The position numbers were made by a program, and so were the translations under genes. A model generated the notes under the pieces. It was given only the letters and a program-made list of their open reading frames with translations. It had not been told where the DNA came from and did no database searches. A stretch of DNA of 64,000 nucleotides. Origin: Streptomyces sp. MUM 178J. Lineage in GTDB: Bacteria > Actinomycetota > Actinomycetes > Streptomycetales > Streptomycetaceae. The stretch covers positions 124,001-188,000 of the forward strand of contig NZ_JADWYQ010000002.1 of assembly GCF_022414575.1 (NCBI RefSeq). Direction: 5' to 3'. Below are positions 23,316-31,719 of the stretch, one piece after another; position 1 is the first letter of the stretch; each line of letters begins with the position of its first letter.

Positions 23316-25997
23316 GTGATCAGCCGCTTCGACCGACTCCGGGGCGTATCGGCCCGGTCACTTTTCGGCGTGCGCCCCCGGACGGTCGCCGGGCAGGTCT
23401 TCGTCCTCCAGGTGGCGGTCGTGGTCCTGCTGGTCGTGGGTGCGATCCTGGCGCTCTTCCTGCAGAGCCGTGCCGACGCCGACGCGGAGGCGAAGAACCG
23501 GTCCGTGGCCGTCGCGGAGACCTTCGCGCACTCCCCCGGGCTGATCGAGACGCTGAACCTCCCCGACCCCTCCGAGGTGCTCCAGCCGCTCGCGGAGGAT
23601 GCGCGCCGGGCGGCGGGCGTCGACTTCATCGTGGTGATGAACACCGAGGGCATCCGCTACTCGCATCCGCTGCCGGAGCGGATCGGGCAGCGCTTCGTCG
23701 GCACCATCGAGCCGTCCCTCCAGGGAGAGGTGCTGCTGGAGAGCGTGGACGGGCCGCTGGGCCAGGAGGTCCAGGCCGTGGTGCCGGTGACGGCCCCGAA
23801 CGGCACGGTCGTGGCGCTGGTGTCCGCGGGGATGAAGGTCGAGAACGTGACCGGGGAGGTGTACGAGCAGCTTCCGCTGATCTTCGGCGCCGGGGCCGCG
23901 GGCCTGGCGGTGGCGATGACCGGCACGGCGCTGGCGACCAGACGGCTCAAGCGGCAGACGCACGGTCTGGGTCCGGAGGAGATGACCCGGATGTACGAGC
24001 ACCACGACGCGGTGCTGCACGCCGTGCGCGAAGGGGTGCTCATCGTCGGCGGCGACGGGCGGCTGCTGCTGGCGAACGACGAGGCCAAACGGCTGCTGGA
24101 GCTGAGTCCCGACGCCGAGGGGCACCGGATCGCGGATCTGCCGGGGCTCGACCCCTCGATGGCGGAGCTGCTCGCCTCCGGACTTGCGGTCTCCGACGAG
24201 GTTCGACTGGCGGGAGACCGGCTGCTGGCGGTGAACCAGCGGACCACCGACGGCCCCGGCGGGCCGCTGGGCACGGTGGCGACGATCCGCGACTCCACGG
24301 AGCTCCAGGCGCTCGCCGGGCGCGCGGAGGTGGCGCGCAAGCGCCTCAAGCTGCTGTACGACGCCGGGGTCGGCATCGGCACTTCGCTCGATGTCACCCG
24401 GACGGCGGAAGAGCTCACGGAAGTCGCCGTCCCCGCCTTCGCGGACTTCGTCACCGTCGACCTCGCCGACCCCGTCCTGCGGGGCGAGGAGCCCGGTGCG
24501 CGTGCGGGCATGCGCCGTACCGCCGTCCACGGCATCCGGGACGACCATCCGCTGTACGAGCGCGGCAGGCTGATCGAGTTCGTCGCCTCGACACCGCAGG
24601 CGCGCGGGCTGGGCAGCGGCCAGGCGGAGCTGGTCCCCGAGCTGTCCAGGGCGCCGGGCTGGCAGGCCCAGGACCCCGAGCGGGCCAAGGAGATCGTGGA
24701 GTACGGCATCCACTCGCTGATCACGGTGCCGCTCCAGGCGCGCGGGGTGGTGCTGGGCGTGGCCAACTTCTGGCGCTCCGAGAAGCCGGGGCCGTTCGAG
24801 GGCGAGGATCTGTCGCTGGCCGAGGAGCTGGTGGCCCGCGCCGCCGTCTCCGTCGACAACGCACGCCGCTACACCCGCGAGCACGCCATGGCCGTGACGC
24901 TGCAGCGCAGCCTGCTGCCGCGGGCGCTGCCCGAGCGCAGCGCGGTCCAGACGGCGCACCGGTACCTGCCGGCGCAGTCCGGCGTGGGCGGCGACTGGTT
25001 CGACGTGATTCCGCTGCCGGGAAGCCGGGTGGGCCTGGTGGTGGGCGATGTGGTCGGGCACGGGCTGCACGCCGCGGCGACGATGGGTCGGCTGCGCACC
25101 GCCGTGCACAACTTCTCGACGCTCGATCTGCCGCCCGACGAGCTGCTCGGACGCCTCGACGACCTGGTCGGCCGCATCGACCAGGACGAGGCCGAGGCGA
25201 CGGGCGACGAGGGCCGGGCGATGACCGGTGCGACCTGCCTGTACGCGGTCTACGACCCGGTGGCGGCGCGCTGCACCATGGCGCGGGCCGGGCATCCGCT
25301 GCCGGCCCTGGTCCATCCCGACGGCCGGGTCGACTTCCCCGAGCTGCCCGCCGGGCCGCCGCTGGGCCTGGGCGGCATGCCGTTCGAGGCGGCGGAGCTG
25401 GACGTGGCGGAGGGCAGCCAGCTGGTGTTCTACACGGACGGTCTGATCGAGGACCGCAGCCGCGACATCGACGTCGGCATCGAGCTGCTGCGGCAGGCCC
25501 TGACCCACCCCGACCGGCCCCCGGAGGAGAGCTGCCGCGCGGTGCTGGCGGCCCTGCTGCCCGAGCGACCCAAGGACGATGTGGCGCTGCTCATCGCCCG
25601 TACGCGGGTGCTGGGGCGGGACCGGGTCGCGGAGTGGGACGTGCCGAGCGAGCCGAGCGCCGTGTCCGGGATGCGCGCCACGGTCGGTGAGAAGCTTCAG
25701 CAGTGGGGGCTGGCCGAGCTGGCGTTCAGCATGGAGCTGCTGCTCAGCGAGCTGCTCACCAACGCGATCCGCTACGGCGTGGCGCCGATCCGGGTACGGC
25801 TGCTGCACGACCAGGGGCTGACCTGCGAGGTGGCCGACGGGAGCAGTACCTCGCCGCATCTGCGGTACGCCGCGACGATGGACGAGGGCGGGCGCGGGCT
25901 GTTCCTGGTGGCGCAGATCGCCGACCGGTGGGGTACCCGCTACACCCCGGCAGGAAAGATCATCTGGGCGGAGCTCGCCACTCCGTCGCTGCCCTGA
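23316..25997 (+). CDS. Sensor phosphatase: Cache-PAS-GAF-SpoIIE-HATPase protein
   Basis: 893 aa. TM1 (about 27-50), an extracellular sensor of CitA/DcuS type (about 50-185), TM2 (about 188-208), PAS (about 228-338), GAF (about 348-515), PP2C/SpoIIE phosphatase (about 545-760; GGDWFDVIPL and VVGDVVGHGLHAA contain metal-binding Asp residues) and an RsbW-like ATPase domain (about 770-893; LLLSELLTNAIRYG, N-box). This layout links a small-molecule signal to dephosphorylation of anti-anti-sigma factors and possibly to kinase activity. No sigma or anti-sigma gene is near. The GTG at 23316 has no ribosome site but TACAAA 7 nt upstream, suggesting a leaderless mRNA. Divergent from the sugar operon. 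Confidence 0.93.
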   Translation: MISRFDRLRGVSARSLFGVRPRTVAGQVFVLQVAVVVLLVVGAILALFLQSRADADAEAKNRSVAVAETFAHSPGLIETLNLPDPSEVLQPLAEDARRAAGVDFIVVMNTEGIRYSHPLPERIGQRFVGTIEPSLQGEVLLESVDGPLGQEVQAVVPVTAPNGTVVALVSAGMKVENVTGEVYEQLPLIFGAGAAGLAVAMTGTALATRRLKRQTHGLGPEEMTRMYEHHDAVLHAVREGVLIVGGDGRLLLANDEAKRLLELSPDAEGHRIADLPGLDPSMAELLASGLAVSDEVRLAGDRLLAVNQRTTDGPGGPLGTVATIRDSTELQALAGRAEVARKRLKLLYDAGVGIGTSLDVTRTAEELTEVAVPAFADFVTVDLADPVLRGEEPGARAGMRRTAVHGIRDDHPLYERGRLIEFVASTPQARGLGSGQAELVPELSRAPGWQAQDPERAKEIVEYGIHSLITVPLQARGVVLGVANFWRSEKPGPFEGEDLSLAEELVARAAVSVDNARRYTREHAMAVTLQRSLLPRALPERSAVQTAHRYLPAQSGVGGDWFDVIPLPGSRVGLVVGDVVGHGLHAAATMGRLRTAVHNFSTLDLPPDELLGRLDDLVGRIDQDEAEATGDEGRAMTGATCLYAVYDPVAARCTMARAGHPLPALVHPDGRVDFPELPAGPPLGLGGMPFEAAELDVAEGSQLVFYTDGLIEDRSRDIDVGIELLRQALTHPDRPPEESCRAVLAALLPERPKDDVALLIARTRVLGRDRVAEWDVPSEPSAVSGMRATVGEKLQQWGLAELAFSMELLLSELLTNAIRYGVAPIRVRLLHDQGLTCEVADGSSTSPHLRYAATMDEGGRGLFLVAQIADRWGTRYTPAGKIIWAELATPSLP

Positions 25998-26042
25998 AGG
26001 CTTTCTGACGTCACGTCAGGTCACTGGGAGGACTCCTTCAGG
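25993..26042. terminator. Hairpin after the SpoIIE-type gene
   Basis: Outer stem CCTGAAGG/CCTTCAGG (25993-26000 with 26035-26042) overlapping the stop codon, with an inner CTGACG-TCA-CGTCAG hairpin (26005-26019). Confidence 0.55.
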
Positions 26043-26210
26043 TTTCGGAATCAACTACAACTTTACCTTCCTTTGGTGTAGCTGTGACCGCTGGTAAGCG
26101 AGTCTCGCAGGGACCAGGCGGCGATCACTCGACCAGCCCTCGGGGCACTCAAGTCCCGGGCGTCAGGCTGGAGTTCGCCGGCCCCCCAAGCACAGTGCGA
26201 GAGGTACCGC
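26043..26210 (+). promoter_or_regulatory. AT-rich promoter region of the secreted aerolysin-like gene
   Basis: The stretch around 26043-26090 (TTTCGGAATCAACTACAAC and after) is markedly AT-rich for this genome and precedes the gene by about 120 bp. No exact -35/-10 pair is assigned. A GAGAGGT near 26197 serves as ribosome site. Confidence 0.35.
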
Positions 26211-26882
26211 ATGACGATGAACCCCTTGAGGCGCGGCGGCAGGATGCTCGCCCTCGCGGCGGCTGCATTCGGCGTGATGGCCGCCACGGCCTCCCCCGCG
26301 GCGGCGTACGACGGGCCGACCCGGGAGCTGCTGATGGCGGACTGCCGTTCCGGCCTGGGCAAGTGCACCTTCAACGACCCCAAGCTGGGCGAGGCCTACC
26401 TCGGCTCGTTCCGGCAGGTGTCCGACTCCCTCTACAACTGCAGCACTTCACCCGCCACCCAGTCGATGACCTGGAGCGACTCGGTGGGCTCGACGGACTC
26501 CTTCGGCGTGTCGGTCACCGCCGGCGGCAACATCGCGGGCCTGGTGGACCTCAGTGTGACGGCGAGCTACAACCACACCTGGTCGAGCACGCACTCCGAG
26601 AGCAGCTCGCTGAGCATGACCGTCGCTCCGGGCGAGGTGGGCTGGATATCCCGCGCTCAGGTGATGCAGAAGGTGTACGGCACCTGGCAGACCCACTACG
26701 ACAGCCCCAAGTGGGGGCACTACTACTGGTTCTTCGGGGACGCGATCACCGGTCCGGCGAAGAACGGCACGGACGGCAAGAGCAACGCGGTGATCGTCAA
26801 GACGCGGAAGATGACGGCTGCGGAGAAGCGGTCGTGCTCCGCCGAGGGGCATCGCGGCAAGAAGTTCGTCGAGCGCCGGTGA
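26211..26882 (+). CDS. Secreted aerolysin/ETX-MTX2-like protein (putative)
   Basis: 223 aa, secreted: signal peptide with Arg-rich start (NPLRRGGRM) and AAA-type cleavage near residue 35 (SPAAA-YDGP). The mature part has an early Cys pair (MADCRSGLGKCTF), then a long run of alternating Ser/Thr and hydrophobic residues (SDSVGSTDSFGVSVTAG, then LSVTASYNHTWSSTHSES) and a VAPGEVGWISRAQ segment. That pattern is typical of amphipathic strands in beta-pore-forming toxins and related sugar-binding proteins. Function may be defensive or scaffolding. The family placement is by eye. Preceded by an AT-rich region and followed by a perfect terminator. Confidence 0.65.
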   Translation: MTMNPLRRGGRMLALAAAAFGVMAATASPAAAYDGPTRELLMADCRSGLGKCTFNDPKLGEAYLGSFRQVSDSLYNCSTSPATQSMTWSDSVGSTDSFGVSVTAGGNIAGLVDLSVTASYNHTWSSTHSESSSLSMTVAPGEVGWISRAQVMQKVYGTWQTHYDSPKWGHYYWFFGDAITGPAKNGTDGKSNAVIVKTRKMTAAEKRSCSAEGHRGKKFVERR

Positions 26883-26917
26883 CCGGCGAGCTGACGCACT
26901 GACGAGCGGACGCAGAG

Positions 26918-26948
26918 GCGGGCCGCGGCCGGGGAGGCCGCGGCCCGC
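26918..26948 (+). terminator. Strong terminator after the secreted protein gene
   Basis: Perfect 13-bp stem (26918-26930 with 26936-26948), GGGGA loop, followed by TTCGTCG. Confidence 0.8.
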
Positions 26949-27317
26949 TTCGTCGTCACGCACGATGGTGACGCACGACGGTCACGCCGTGTCGCCGGAC
27001 GAGCACCCGCCGTCCCGGCTCATGGCGCGCCGCTGCTTCGGCTGCCGGGCGCTTCCGCGCCCGGGCCCTCGTCTCCACGGCGTTCACACCCGGCGGGTCA
27101 GGCGCCGCTCCGCTGCGAGGCCGGTCGGGGCGCGCCATGAGCCGGCGCCGGACATGCGACGTACCGGGTACCGGGCGCTGCGGGCCGTGCGGCACACCGC
27201 GCCGGGGCCCGCGGGGGCAGCTCACCCGCCGGGGGTGAGGCCCAGGGGCCGCACCGGGCGGATGCTCGGAGATGTACCGCAGCGCACGCTGCACGGTTCG
27301 TCAGGAAAGAGAGAGCC
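26949..27317. other. Intergenic region, about 370 bp
   Basis: No gene supported. Several overlapping frames are open only because of GC bias. The end contains GAAAGAGAG before the next ATG, a ribosome site. Promoter of the DUF7144/SHOCT pair presumably here. Confidence 0.5.
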
Positions 27318-27728
27318 ATGGCGACCACTACTCGACACCGGTCCGAGGAAGCCACCGCGGCTGCCAGGGGCCTTGTGGCCTTCGCGGCCGTGATGCTGTT
27401 CATCGGCGGTCTGCTCGACCTCTTCCGGGGCATCATGGCCATCGGAAACGACGACATCTATGTGGCCACGCCGGACTACGTCTTCCAGTTCGACCTGACG
27501 GGTTGGGGCTGGTTCCAGCTGATCCTCGGCGCCGTCGCCATCCTGGTGAGCCTCGGGCTCTTCGCGGGTTCCGTCGCGGCGCGTGTCGCGGCAGTGGGCC
27601 TGGCCGGAATCCTGATCATCGTCAACTTCCTCACGATCCCGTACTACCCGTTCTGGTCGATCGTGCTGATCGCGGTGTACGGGTTCATCATCTGGGCCTT
27701 GTGTGTGTACAAGCCAGAAGAGTCCTGA
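27318..27728 (+). CDS. DUF7144-type four-helix membrane protein
   Basis: 136 aa, four TM helices (about 15-35, 65-85, 90-108, 112-130). Conserved features: FIGGLLDLFRGIMAIGNDD in helix 1 and after, FDLTGWGWFQLILGAVAILVSL, and a short polar C-terminus. Common in actinobacteria; function unknown. AGGAAAGAGAG precedes the ATG. 75 nt upstream of the PLDc_N/SHOCT gene in the same direction. Confidence 0.85.
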   Translation: MATTTRHRSEEATAAARGLVAFAAVMLFIGGLLDLFRGIMAIGNDDIYVATPDYVFQFDLTGWGWFQLILGAVAILVSLGLFAGSVAARVAAVGLAGILIIVNFLTIPYYPFWSIVLIAVYGFIIWALCVYKPEES

Positions 27729-27803
27729 GCGGTCGCGGGGCGTCCGGCAGCTGAACTTCCGCGGGGGCCGTCGGCGCCCCCTTCCCACCGGCAGGAGGTC
27801 GCG

Positions 27804-28214
27804 ATGACCGACTTTCCCCTCCTCAACCTGTTCCTGACCATGCTGTGGTTCTTCATCTGGATCCTGTGGCTGATGCTCCTGTTCCGGATCATCGCCGACA
27901 TCTTCCGCGACGACAGCATGGGCGGCTGGGGCAAGACGGGCTGGACCGTCTTCGTATGCCTCCTGCCGTTCCTGGGCGTCTTCGTCTATCTGGTCGCCCG
28001 CGGCCGCGACATGGGCGAGCGCGAGTTGCGCCATGCCCGGCGCCAGGAGGAAGCCTTCCGCAGCTACGTCCAGGAGGCCGCCGCCGAGACCCCGCCCGGC
28101 GGCGCGGGGACGAGCCATGCGGAAGAGCTGGCGAAGCTGGCCGGCCTGCGCGAGCAGGGCGATCTCACGGCCGAGGAGTTCGAGCGGGCCAAAGCGAGAG
28201 TCCTCGCGGGCTGA
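27804..28214 (+). CDS. PLDc_N-SHOCT membrane protein
   Basis: 136 aa. Two N-terminal TM helices (about 8-30 and 45-65) of the PLD-nuclease-N type, with the WGKTGWTVFVCLLPFLGVFVYL segment. A charged helix (RELRHARRQEEAFRSYVQEA) leads to a C-terminal SHOCT motif (LAKLAGLREQGDLTAEEFERAK). SHOCT is a short oligomerisation motif. Function unknown. CAGGAGG precedes the ATG by 7 nt. Likely an operon with the DUF7144 gene. Confidence 0.9.
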   Translation: MTDFPLLNLFLTMLWFFIWILWLMLLFRIIADIFRDDSMGGWGKTGWTVFVCLLPFLGVFVYLVARGRDMGERELRHARRQEEAFRSYVQEAAAETPPGGAGTSHAEELAKLAGLREQGDLTAEEFERAKARVLAG

Positions 28215-28227
28215 ACTCCGGGTCTGA

Positions 28228-28289
28228 GCACTCCGGGACGGACCGGCGGGAGCGTGCCGTGCACGCTCCCGCCGGTCCGTCCGGAGTGC
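28228..28289. terminator. Very long hairpin terminator between convergent genes
   Basis: 30-nt left arm (28228-28257) pairs with the 29-nt right arm (28261-28289), with a CGT loop and a single bulged G. It lies 13 nt after the SHOCT stop and 61 nt before the stop of the opposing gene. Longest perfect inverted repeat noticed in the window. Confidence 0.85.
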
Positions 28290-28350
28290 GCCGTCGCCCA
28301 CGCGGCCCCATCTCGCGCAACTCGTGTGTGCGGCCCCCTCGCGAGGCCCC

Positions 28351-28551
28351 CTACTCGGGCAGTCTGCGGAGTTCGACGACCCGCAGTCCCAACGCCTGAC
28401 AGCGGCTCAGCAGGCCGTACAGGTGCGCGTCGTCGGTCACCTGGCCGAACAGCAGCGTCTGCGACGGCACGACGGCGCTGTCCAGTTCGGGGAACGCCTC
28501 ATGGCGCGTTACCTCCGACATGGCTCCGGCGATGCGGATCTCGTAGCGCAT
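28351..28551 (-). CDS. Small conserved hypothetical protein, 66 aa
   Basis: 66 aa soluble protein, starting RYEIRIAGAMSEVTRHEAFPEL and ending LLSRCQALGLRVVELRRLPE. The alternating beta-alpha-beta look (EIRIAG, TLLFGQV, LRVVELRR) suggests a small ferredoxin-like or ACT-like fold. Similar short proteins are frequent in Streptomyces. It lies 120 nt downstream of the LAL regulator on the same strand, so may be read through from it. Function unknown. Confidence 0.75.
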   Translation of the reverse strand: MRYEIRIAGAMSEVTRHEAFPELDSAVVPSQTLLFGQVTDDAHLYGLLSRCQALGLRVVELRRLPE

Positions 28552-28671
28552 ATGCGCACGCTTCTTCCGTCCTCGCGTCCCCCCGGTACGACCATGCTCG
28601 CCCGGCTCTCCTCCCCCGGCATCACCCTGCCGAGGTGACCCTCGGTGAGCCGCGCGAGCGAGCGCAAGCCG

Positions 28672-31410
28672 TCACAGCAGACGGAGTTCCCGGGCGCGCC
28701 GCACCGCCTCGCCCCTGCGGCGTGCGGAGAGTTTGCGGTGGACGCTCTTGAGGTGGGTCTTGACGGTGTTCACCGAGAGATGGAGCTCGTCGGCGATCTC
28801 CTGTGTGGAGAGCATCTGCGCCGCCCTCTCCAGCACCTGCCGCTCCCGCTCGCTCAACGGCTCCAGCACGGGGGGCGCGGCGTCCCCGTCCTGATGGGGG
28901 GCGGGCAGCCCGCCGAGGATCGCCGGCCCGAGCCAGGCGTGGGCCCACGCGAGGTCCGGGCGGCGACGCAGCAGCCGCAGGGACGGCCCGGACTCGCGGA
29001 ACGGAAGACGCAGCCGGTCGGGGCGGGCCGCCGCGAGCGCCTGGGCGAGGACGCTCCGGGCCCCGGCCGGATCGCCGAGGCGGTCCAGCGTCTCCGCCCG
29101 GGCCAGCAGCAGCCGCACACGGATGCCGGGACCCGTGTCCCGGCCGCCGCCCCGAGGCAGGGCGTCAAGGAGCGCCAGCGCCGCACCGGCGTCTCCTGCG
29201 GCGAGGCGGGCCCGTGCGGAGGCGGCCGCGCACAGCGGATCGTGCGGGGACACTCCGCCGAGTGCCCCGACCGCGCCGTGCGGATCGTCCAGGGCCAGCA
29301 GCGCCGCGGAACGGACGACCGCGGCGTGGTCGAAGACCCAGGGGGACGGATGTGCGGTCGCCGGCGGCCGGGCCCCGTCGAGGGCGGCGAGTGCCGCGAG
29401 GGGGTCGCCCTCGGCGAGCAGCAGCCGGGAGCGCCAGAGGGCCGCCGCCGATGCCGCGACGGGGTCGTGGTGCGCGCCGGACGACTCGGCGGCTCGGTCC
29501 AGCTCGCCCCGGGCGGCGTCGGGGTCGTCGCGGTCGAGGGCGACGGCCGCGAGGACGAGGTGGGCCACTCCGGTACGGGAGCGGGGGGCAAGGCCGCCCT
29601 GTTCTGCCACGGCGAGCGCCTGTCGCGCATGTGCCTGGGCGGGGCCCGGCAGGCCGTGCAGCACGTCGACGAGGGCCAGCCGGCTGAGCGCCTCGTACCG
29701 GGGGTGGACCGTCTCCGGGGCCTCGGCCGCCCCGGCCGTGTCGATCGCCCCACCCGCGTCGTGCAGCGTCTGCCGGGCGGCGTCGAGGCGGCGTTCCCAC
29801 AGCAGAGCGGAGCCGAGGGCGGCGAGCGGCAGGGCGAAAAGCTCGGGGCGGCGGGCCCGCAGGCCCTCGGGAAGCCGCAGTGCGGCCCTCTCCACCTCGT
29901 ACACGGCGGTCCGCGCCGTTCCGGCCGACCCGGTCAGCCGTCCCGCCAGCGCCCACAGGAACGCCCTGCTGATCAGGGCCTCGGCCGACTCCGTGGCCGC
30001 GGCCTCCTCCCCGGAAGCCCCGCGCAGCCACTCCAGGCCGCCGGGCAGGTCGTAGCGGGCCAGGGCGCACCCGGCGCGGACCAGACAGGCGGCAAGCCCC
30101 GGGACGGCGGGCGGCATGGCGGAGAACAGCCCCGTCAGCCGGTCGGCGTCGAGGCCGGTGAACAGCCTGCCCACGGCCAGGTCCTCGACGAAGCGGGTCG
30201 CGGCCCACTCCCAGTCGCCCGCGGCCGCCGCGTGGGGCAGCGCCTCGTCGATCCGCCCCGCGTCGCCCAGCCAGCGGCCCGCACGGCGGTGCAGCTCGGT
30301 GTCCAGGCCGGGGTGTCTGGCCCGCAGGTGGACGCGGAGGATCTCCGCGAAGAGCGCATGGTGCCGGTACCAGCCGTGGCCGATCGGCTCGACAAGGGCG
30401 TTCGACCGCGCCAGATCGGCGAGCACTCCCTCGGCGTCCCCGCGTCCGGTGAGCGCGTCGGCCAGGTCCGGGCAGGTCCGGTCCAGGACGCTGGTGCGCA
30501 GCAGCAGGTCCTGTACGGCTTCGGGCTGCGCTCCGAGAACCTCGGCGAGCAGATAGTCGGCGATCGTTGTGTGGCCCGCCTCGAAGCCGGCGAGGAAGCC
30601 CGCGGGGTCCGCGGCGTCCCGTGCGGCCAGCGCGCTCAGCCGCAGCCCGGCGGCCCAGCCCTCGGTGCGGGCGGTGAGCGCGTCGGCGGCATCGGCCGGC
30701 AGGGACAGCCCGTGGCCGCGCAGCAGCCGGGCCGTCTCGTCCGGGGTGAAGGCCAGGTCCGCGCCGCGGATCTCGGTGATCTCGCTCGCGGCCCGGTAGC
30801 GGTGGAGCGGCAGGAGCGGCTCGCTGCGGCTGGTGAGGACGAGCCGGAGCCCGGGCGCGGCATGCCGCAGCACCGACTGGAGCCCGGCGGCGACCTCCGG
30901 CGAGCTGATGTGGTCGTAGGCGTCGAGCACGAGGATGACCGGTTCGGTGCGCCGGCTCAGCTGAGCGGCCAGCCTGGCCAGCAGGGAGGGGTCCACCTCG
31001 TCGGCGTGTACGGGGCTGCCGACGGCTTCGGGGCGTACGGACCCGTTCCCGCCCAGGGTGGTGAGGACACCGGCCCAGAACACGCCCGGCGCGTCGTCCT
31101 CGGGCTCCAGCGTCAGCCAGGCCACCGGCGCGGGCGGCGCGGACGACGCCGCCCAGTGGGCGGCGAGCAGGGTCTTGCCCGCGCCCGCGGGGCCGGTGAT
31201 CAGCACCAGGGGCCCGGCCGCTCCCGCGGTGAGCCGCCGGGTGAGGCGCTGCCTGCGGACAAAGGCCGACGGCAGGCCCGGGACGGCGAGCCGGGCCCCG
31301 TCCGCCGGATCGCCGCCGGGAAGGAGGGCGGCCCGGTGTACGCGGCCCGGCCCGCTCCTGCGGTCTGCGGCGTCGGGCGGACGGCCGGGACGCCCCGTCG
31401 GTGGGGACAT
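28672..31410 (-). CDS. LAL-type LuxR-family regulator (MalT-like)
   Basis: 912 aa. N-terminal STAND ATPase: Walker A ITGPAGAGKTLLAAHWA (about residue 80), Walker B VILVLDAYDHI, then a winged helix region and an extended TPR-like sensor region (about 400-830). C-terminal LuxR HTH (about 850-908; LSERERQVLERAAQMLSTQEIADELHLS then VNTVKTHLKSVHRKL). MalT-type proteins bind an inducer and ATP, oligomerise and activate transcription. The start ATG at 31410 is tentative: a GTG three codons earlier is in frame and no clear ribosome site is seen. Divergent from an orphan glutamate-type binding lipoprotein, a plausible target. Confidence 0.92.
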   Translation of the reverse strand: MSPPTGRPGRPPDAADRRSGPGRVHRAALLPGGDPADGARLAVPGLPSAFVRRQRLTRRLTAGAAGPLVLITGPAGAGKTLLAAHWAASSAPPAPVAWLTLEPEDDAPGVFWAGVLTTLGGNGSVRPEAVGSPVHADEVDPSLLARLAAQLSRRTEPVILVLDAYDHISSPEVAAGLQSVLRHAAPGLRLVLTSRSEPLLPLHRYRAASEITEIRGADLAFTPDETARLLRGHGLSLPADAADALTARTEGWAAGLRLSALAARDAADPAGFLAGFEAGHTTIADYLLAEVLGAQPEAVQDLLLRTSVLDRTCPDLADALTGRGDAEGVLADLARSNALVEPIGHGWYRHHALFAEILRVHLRARHPGLDTELHRRAGRWLGDAGRIDEALPHAAAAGDWEWAATRFVEDLAVGRLFTGLDADRLTGLFSAMPPAVPGLAACLVRAGCALARYDLPGGLEWLRGASGEEAAATESAEALISRAFLWALAGRLTGSAGTARTAVYEVERAALRLPEGLRARRPELFALPLAALGSALLWERRLDAARQTLHDAGGAIDTAGAAEAPETVHPRYEALSRLALVDVLHGLPGPAQAHARQALAVAEQGGLAPRSRTGVAHLVLAAVALDRDDPDAARGELDRAAESSGAHHDPVAASAAALWRSRLLLAEGDPLAALAALDGARPPATAHPSPWVFDHAAVVRSAALLALDDPHGAVGALGGVSPHDPLCAAASARARLAAGDAGAALALLDALPRGGGRDTGPGIRVRLLLARAETLDRLGDPAGARSVLAQALAAARPDRLRLPFRESGPSLRLLRRRPDLAWAHAWLGPAILGGLPAPHQDGDAAPPVLEPLSERERQVLERAAQMLSTQEIADELHLSVNTVKTHLKSVHRKLSARRRGEAVRRARELRLL

Positions 31411-31719
31411 CGCACTCACCCTGTGTCCGGCGTGGAGCGCCCGCGCCCGGGGAACCCGGTGGAACCCCCGCGAAGCGCTCTTTATTCGATCTTTACCCGT
31501 CGGGCCGGGGGCCGCAACAGGCCGTCCGCTCTCGGTGGAGATGTCCGCCCGTAGCCGGACCGTGATGCTCAAGTTCCGCTCAGATTTGCTGACGCCGGCT
31601 CGACGGCGTCCCTACTGTCCTCTTCACCAATCAAGCGGGCGGAACGAACAGCTCTATAACGGGCATTTCGCCGGGGCTGTCGCACCACCGTGCGATCGCA
31701 CGTATGAAGGATGTCCCAC
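31411..31719. promoter_or_regulatory. Divergent promoter region, 309 bp, with a dyad
   Basis: No gene. Contains an AT-rich stretch (CTCTTTATTCGATCTTTACC, 31479-31498), the dyad GACGCCG-N6-CGGCGTC (31591-31610) and GCTCTATAACGGG before the lipoprotein gene, of which TATAAC fits a -10. The dyad is a candidate site for the LAL regulator. Confidence 0.4.

Noticed and set aside
28645..31554. A 969-codon open frame opposite the LAL regulator
   Set aside because: Low-complexity Gly/Gln/Arg product; the minus-strand frame shows STAND and LuxR motifs throughout.
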